64,000 bases of DNA from Microaerobacter geothermalis (lineage in GTDB: Bacteria > Bacillota > Bacilli > DSM-22679), in assembly GCF_021608135.1 (NCBI RefSeq), contig NZ_JAKIHL010000001.1, positions 186,001 through 250,000 of the forward strand, in the 5' to 3' direction. The notes under the pieces are model-generated. The model saw only the letters and a program-made list of their open reading frames with translations. It did no database searches and had not been told where the DNA came from. Below, in pieces: positions 60,906 to 64,000 of this stretch. The position numbers and the translations under genes were made by a program. Numbering within the stretch: the first letter of the stretch is position 1; every line of letters starts with the position of its first letter.

Positions 60906-61651
60906 GTGAAAAAACAATCAGGTTAATCGTCACCCGTCAAGATGGTCCTGAAGAAAGACCCTATAAGGAAGAGTTTACTATTCCCTATCGACCCAATATG
61001 AATGTGATCAGTGCGTTAATGGAAATTCAAAGGAATCCGGTTAACAGCAAGGGGGAAAAAACTTCTCCTATTGTATGGGAATCCAATTGCCTTGAAGAAG
61101 TTTGCGGAGCCTGCTCGATGGTGATTAATGGAAAGCCCAGACAAGCCTGCACCGCTTTAGTTGATAAGTTGGAACAACCTATTCGGCTTGAGCCCATGAG
61201 GACTTTTCCTGTGGAAAGGGATTTGATCGTTGATCGCAGCAGGATGTTTGAAAATCTAAAAAGAGTCAAGGCATGGATTCCGATAGATGGGACCTATGAT
61301 CTTGGGCCGGGTCCGAGAATGGCTGAAAAAGATAGACAATGGGCCTATGAGCTTTCCAAATGTATGACATGCGGAGTTTGTTTGGAGGCATGCCCCAATG
61401 TAAATTCAGATTCTCCCTTTATTGGTGCCCAACCATTGTCTCAAGTTCGTTTGTTTAATGCCCATCCAACAGGGGCAATGCATAAAGAAGAGAGGCTGGA
61501 GGCGATTATGGGAGATGGAGGAATTACGGATTGCGGAAACTCCCAAAACTGTGTTCAATCCTGTCCAAAAGGAATTCCTTTAACCACGTCCATCGCTGAT
61601 CTAAATAAGGAAACTACTCTCCATGCCTTTAAGAAATTTTTTATGGATTAG
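60902..61651 (+). CDS. sdhB: Succinate dehydrogenase iron-sulfur subunit
   Basis: 249 residues, ATG after AAGGAGGC. Cysteines for the [2Fe-2S] cluster lie in NCLEEVCGACSMVINGKPRQ then AC, and those for the [4Fe-4S] and [3Fe-4S] clusters in CMTCGVCLEACPNV and NSQNCVQSCPKGIPL. It carries electrons from SdhA to the hemes of SdhC. The complex lacks SdhD, as usual for Bacillales. Confidence 0.97.
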   Translation: MSEKTIRLIVTRQDGPEERPYKEEFTIPYRPNMNVISALMEIQRNPVNSKGEKTSPIVWESNCLEEVCGACSMVINGKPRQACTALVDKLEQPIRLEPMRTFPVERDLIVDRSRMFENLKRVKAWIPIDGTYDLGPGPRMAEKDRQWAYELSKCMTCGVCLEACPNVNSDSPFIGAQPLSQVRLFNAHPTGAMHKEERLEAIMGDGGITDCGNSQNCVQSCPKGIPLTTSIADLNKETTLHAFKKFFMD

Positions 61652-61668
61652 CCGGCACATTTTCTTTA

Positions 61669-61704
61669 TCTTTCCCTTCTCTCTTGGGAAGGGATTTTTT
61701 CATT
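61669..61704 (+). terminator. Terminator of sdhCAB
   Basis: TTCCCTTC and GAAGGGA pair around a short loop, followed by TTTTTT. Confidence 0.85.
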
Positions 61705-61721
61705 CATAGAGAACCTATAAA

Positions 61722-61780
61722 GACGGAATTAAAGAATTTACTAAGGACAGCCTTCGAGTTCGTGCTCGTAGTGAGGAGAT
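61722..61780 (-). repeat. Dispersed inverted-repeat element, copy F (one arm)
   Basis: ACGGAATTAAAGAATTTAC, AAGGACAGCCTTCGAGTTCG and a GTAGTGAGGAGA tail match the reverse complement of the right arm of copy A. The tail supplies the ribosome site of sfsA. Confidence 0.75.
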
Positions 61781-61785
61781 ACCAC

Positions 61786-62520
61786 ATGAACCAAAATAAA
61801 AGGGATTTCAATGATCCCAATAGGGTGGTTTTACCCTTTGGGGAGTTGAAACAGGCCATTTTTTTGGAAAGAAAAAACCGATTTATCGCAAGGGTGGAAA
61901 TTGAAGGTTCCATCCTTGACGTACACGTTCCTAGTACGGGAAGATTGGATACAGTATTAAAAAAAGGATTGTCGGTATATTTAAAGGCCAGTAATAATCC
62001 TTCAAGAAAAACTCCCTATTCTCTTTTACTGGTGCAACAGGAGGGAGGTCTTGTTTGTGTTGATGCAATCCTGGTCAATCATTTTACCAGGCTGATGCTG
62101 CAACATCAATGGCTTCCGTCCATACCAAGTGAAGGAATCATTCAGCAGGAATATAAAATGGGAGAAAGTCGATTTGATTTTGCCATACACGAAAGAAAAA
62201 CCCATTTATTGGAGGTTAAGTCGGTAAATATGGTGGTGGATGAAATCGCCTATTTTCCTGATGCTCCTTCCGAACGGGGAACAAAACATGTGGAAGAGTT
62301 GATTCATTGGCATCAACATGGATTCCCATGTCACTTGTTATTTGTTGTACAAAGGGGAGATGCCAAATGTTTTTCTCCTCACTTTAAACGGGATCCCAAG
62401 TTTAGCGATGCGGTAAAAAGGGCATTAGAAATAGGAATTGAAACCAAAGCTTGTTTGACAGATGTGACATTAGATGGTATGTATTGGGATAGTTGGTTGC
62501 CTATAAAGCTGGATCAATGA
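61786..62520 (+). CDS. sfsA: SfsA family protein (sugar fermentation stimulation protein homologue)
   Basis: The start chosen is ATG 61786 (MNQNKRDFNDPNRVV), seven bases after AGGAG; 244 residues, close to the family length. Motifs FLERKNRFIARVEIEG, DVHVPSTGRLDTVLKKG, RFDFAIHERKTHLLEVKSVNM and FPDAPSERGTKHVEEL are SfsA hallmarks; the D-xx-E-xK arrangement suggests a nuclease-like site. The cellular role is unclear. It has no close operon partner upstream, since a terminator and a repeat copy precede it. Confidence 0.92.
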   Translation: MNQNKRDFNDPNRVVLPFGELKQAIFLERKNRFIARVEIEGSILDVHVPSTGRLDTVLKKGLSVYLKASNNPSRKTPYSLLLVQQEGGLVCVDAILVNHFTRLMLQHQWLPSIPSEGIIQQEYKMGESRFDFAIHERKTHLLEVKSVNMVVDEIAYFPDAPSERGTKHVEELIHWHQHGFPCHLLFVVQRGDAKCFSPHFKRDPKFSDAVKRALEIGIETKACLTDVTLDGMYWDSWLPIKLDQ

Positions 62521-62567
62521 GGTTTTTTTAGAAGTGATGAAGGAAAAATGTAAAGGGGGAGAGGATA

Positions 62568-63044
62568 TTGGCGCTGCCGCAATACGTGAAGCCAGACGTG
62601 GAAAGCTGGTTGAAAAAATTTCGTTTTTCTACTCCAATCAAAATTCGGTTTTCAGAGACAGATGCTTTGGGCCATTTGAATAATGTCAGCCATTTCATCT
62701 ATTTTGAACAGGGGAGATTAGATTACTTTTCTCATCTGGGCATTGTTGACCAATTGCTGGATATGTCTACAGGGGATATGATTGTTGCAGCAGATTTGGA
62801 GTGCCATTATTTGGCTCAGATATATTTTGGAGAGCCTCTGGATCTATATGTTCGGTCGGCCAGGTTGGGTCGGTCATCATTGGATATTGAGTATGCCTTA
62901 GTTTTAAAGGAAAAGAATCAGTTGGCGGCTGTAGGAAGGGGAGCCGTGGTTTACATGGATAAAAAGAGCAATAAAAGCAAACCGATCCCAGATGGAATAC
63001 GTCAGGCGATTTGCAATTTTGAGGAAGAAGTTTTGAGAAAGTGA
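62568..63044 (+). CDS. Acyl-CoA thioesterase, 4HBT hotdog family
   Basis: 158 residues from TTG (MALPQYVKPDVESWL) after GGGGGAGAGGA. The hotdog motif IRFSETDALGHLNNVSHFIY, followed by FEQGRLDYF, carries the catalytic aspartate of YbgC/FadM-type enzymes. It probably hydrolyses a fatty or aromatic acyl-CoA in the cytosol. It is 47 bp after sfsA and may be cotranscribed. Confidence 0.88.
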   Translation: MALPQYVKPDVESWLKKFRFSTPIKIRFSETDALGHLNNVSHFIYFEQGRLDYFSHLGIVDQLLDMSTGDMIVAADLECHYLAQIYFGEPLDLYVRSARLGRSSLDIEYALVLKEKNQLAAVGRGAVVYMDKKSNKSKPIPDGIRQAICNFEEEVLRK

Positions 63045-63079
63045 CAGATAACGGGCGATCATAAGTGGTACTAAGTTTC

Positions 63080-63116
63080 AGATACTTCAGTCTTGGGACT
63101 GGAGTTTTTATTTTAT
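63080..63116 (+). terminator. Terminator after the thioesterase gene
   Basis: ACTTCAGTC and GACTGGAGT stem around TTGG, followed by a T-rich run. Confidence 0.8.
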
Positions 63117-63164
63117 TTCAAATAAAATAAAAACTATGAAAATTTTATAGAAGGAGGAAAAACT

Positions 63165-64000
63165 ATGGACTTGATTTCTCATCTTCATTTAGTCCCAAAA
63201 GGGGAGATTGATGCAAGGATAGCTGCGATGCAAAAATATTTAAATAAATTGGAAATCGATGCCGCCTTTCTAACTCAAAATGTTGATATTTTTTATTTTT
63301 CCGGTACGATGCAAACCAGCCTGTTATATATTCCTGCTTCTGGGGAACCGATTTTATACGTCAGAAAAAGTGTGTTAAGGGCAGAAAGAGAGGCTTCAGT
63401 TCGGGTGGAAGAGATGGGTAGTTTGAGAAAACTTCCGGAGAGGTTGATTCAATCCTTTGGAAAAGCCAAACGGATAGGGATGGATTTGGATGTGCTTCCA
63501 TACAAATTGGCTGAAAGATACAAGAATTTGTTTCCTGATGCAGAAGTGATGGACATCTCCATGTCCATTAGAGAAATACGATCGATTAAATCCCCTTATG
63601 AGTTAGGAATGATCCAAAAGGCAGCGATCATTGAAGATAAAGCGATCCAACATTTTCTTTCCATTGTTCATCCAGGGATGAAAGAGATTGAAGCAGCTGC
63701 CGAAGTGGAAAAGGTTCTTCGCCAACAGGGACATATTGGATTTAACCGGATGAGAGCTTACAATCAGGAACTGTTGTATGGGGTGATCGCTACCGGATCT
63801 TCTGCTTCCATTCCCACCTATTTTGACGGTCCAGCTGGAGGATTGGGCTTGAGTCCGGCAAATCCGACGACGGCAGGGTGGCAGGAGTTAAAGGAAAATG
63901 AACCGATTATCCTTGATTTTTGCACCTGTTATGAAGGCTATAATGTGGATCAAACGAGGATTGTGGTGATAGGCCAGCTGGATCGGGAACTGGAAAAGGC
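63165..64000 (+). CDS. M24-family peptidase (Xaa-Pro aminopeptidase type), 3' end outside window
   Basis: ATG 63165 (MDLISHLHLVPKGEID) follows AAGGAGG; 278 residues are visible and the frame stays open to the window edge. The N-terminal creatinase domain (NVDIFYFSGTMQTSLLYIP) is followed by the start of the pita-bread catalytic domain (SIKSPYELGMIQKAAII). The first metal ligand region LDFCTCYEGYNVDQTRIVV is present; the remaining ligands lie beyond the window. The family cleaves Xaa-Pro dipeptides, or acts on creatine-like amidino compounds. Confidence 0.9.
   Translation, partial: MDLISHLHLVPKGEIDARIAAMQKYLNKLEIDAAFLTQNVDIFYFSGTMQTSLLYIPASGEPILYVRKSVLRAEREASVRVEEMGSLRKLPERLIQSFGKAKRIGMDLDVLPYKLAERYKNLFPDAEVMDISMSIREIRSIKSPYELGMIQKAAIIEDKAIQHFLSIVHPGMKEIEAAAEVEKVLRQQGHIGFNRMRAYNQELLYGVIATGSSASIPTYFDGPAGGLGLSPANPTTAGWQELKENEPIILDFCTCYEGYNVDQTRIVVIGQLDRELEK

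Noticed and set aside
1-64000. CRISPR arrays, prophage genes, insertion sequences with transposases, rRNA or tRNA genes
   Set aside because: I saw no regularly spaced direct repeats, phage structural genes, transposase motifs or tRNA folds. The only mobile-like signal is the non-coding repeat family.

Overview
The window reads as a chromosome segment of a facultatively anaerobic, endospore-forming member of the Bacillales (Firmicutes). The evidence is strong AGGAGG-type ribosome sites, frequent TTG/GTG starts, T-box, SAM, TPP and lysine leader RNAs, a BirA-type operator, a spore germination gene of the SpoVAF type, and a stretch from about 35.9 to 61.7 kb whose content matches the Bacillus lcfA-fadR-fadB-etfBA-trxA-uvrC-lysC-yslB-sdhCAB region. 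A nitrate/nitrite transporter, an oxygen- or nitrate-type sensor pair, a cbb3 oxidase and a cytochrome b complex point to flexible respiration. The species cannot be fixed from sequence reading alone.

Layout. 0-3.5 kb: 3' part of a NarK-type transporter, then a sensor kinase with a four-cysteine cluster and its NarL-type regulator behind an FNR/CRP-like site. 3.5-6.1 kb: proBA on the minus strand behind a proline-type T-box. 6.1-6.5 kb: a truncated PIN-domain gene. 6.5-15.5 kb: a sigma54 regulon made of a PAS/AAA+ activator, a short-chain dehydrogenase and a CoA-transferase, both with textbook -24/-12 promoters, followed by a branched-chain-amino-acid-type ABC transporter whose LivM and LivG parts are fused. 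15.6-23.9 kb: a cell-surface polymer module, with an O-antigen-ligase-like protein, an FG-GAP membrane protein, a lipoprotein and a C5-epimerase-like protein in four overlapping genes, divergent from a GT4 glycosyltransferase and a MurJ-type flippase. 24.1-25.9 kb: a cytochrome b operon without a Rieske gene. 26.2-28.6 kb: csaB, divergent from an LCP ligase and a 35-residue membrane protein. 28.8-34.1 kb: a CDF exporter, a SAM-riboswitch-controlled SSS symporter with an OsmC protein, and TPP-riboswitch thiD-thiE. 34.2-35.7 kb: a lone spoVAF-like gene. 35.9-46.3 kb: fatty-acid degradation (two acyl-CoA ligases, FadR-type TetR regulator, enoyl-CoA hydratase, ETF) with two matching operators, enclosing the minus-strand cbb3 oxidase genes. 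46.6-64 kb: trxA, uvrC, lysine riboswitch-lysC, hemolysin III, a Na+/H+ antiporter, a DMT transporter, bioY, SAM riboswitch-metX-hom, yslB-like gene, sdhCAB, sfsA, a thioesterase and the start of an M24 peptidase.

How the parts connect. Fatty acids activated by the two ligases feed beta-oxidation; ETF and SdhCAB pass electrons to menaquinone, and cytochrome b and cbb3 genes provide outlets. Lysine, proline, methionine, thiamine and biotin are each controlled by their own leader RNA or operator.

The most unusual features are a dispersed intergenic inverted-repeat element present in at least eight full or partial copies, the four-gene surface-polymer operon, the Rieske-less cytochrome b operon, the SAM-controlled SSS symporter, and the sigma54/cre-controlled CoA-transferase and transporter cluster.
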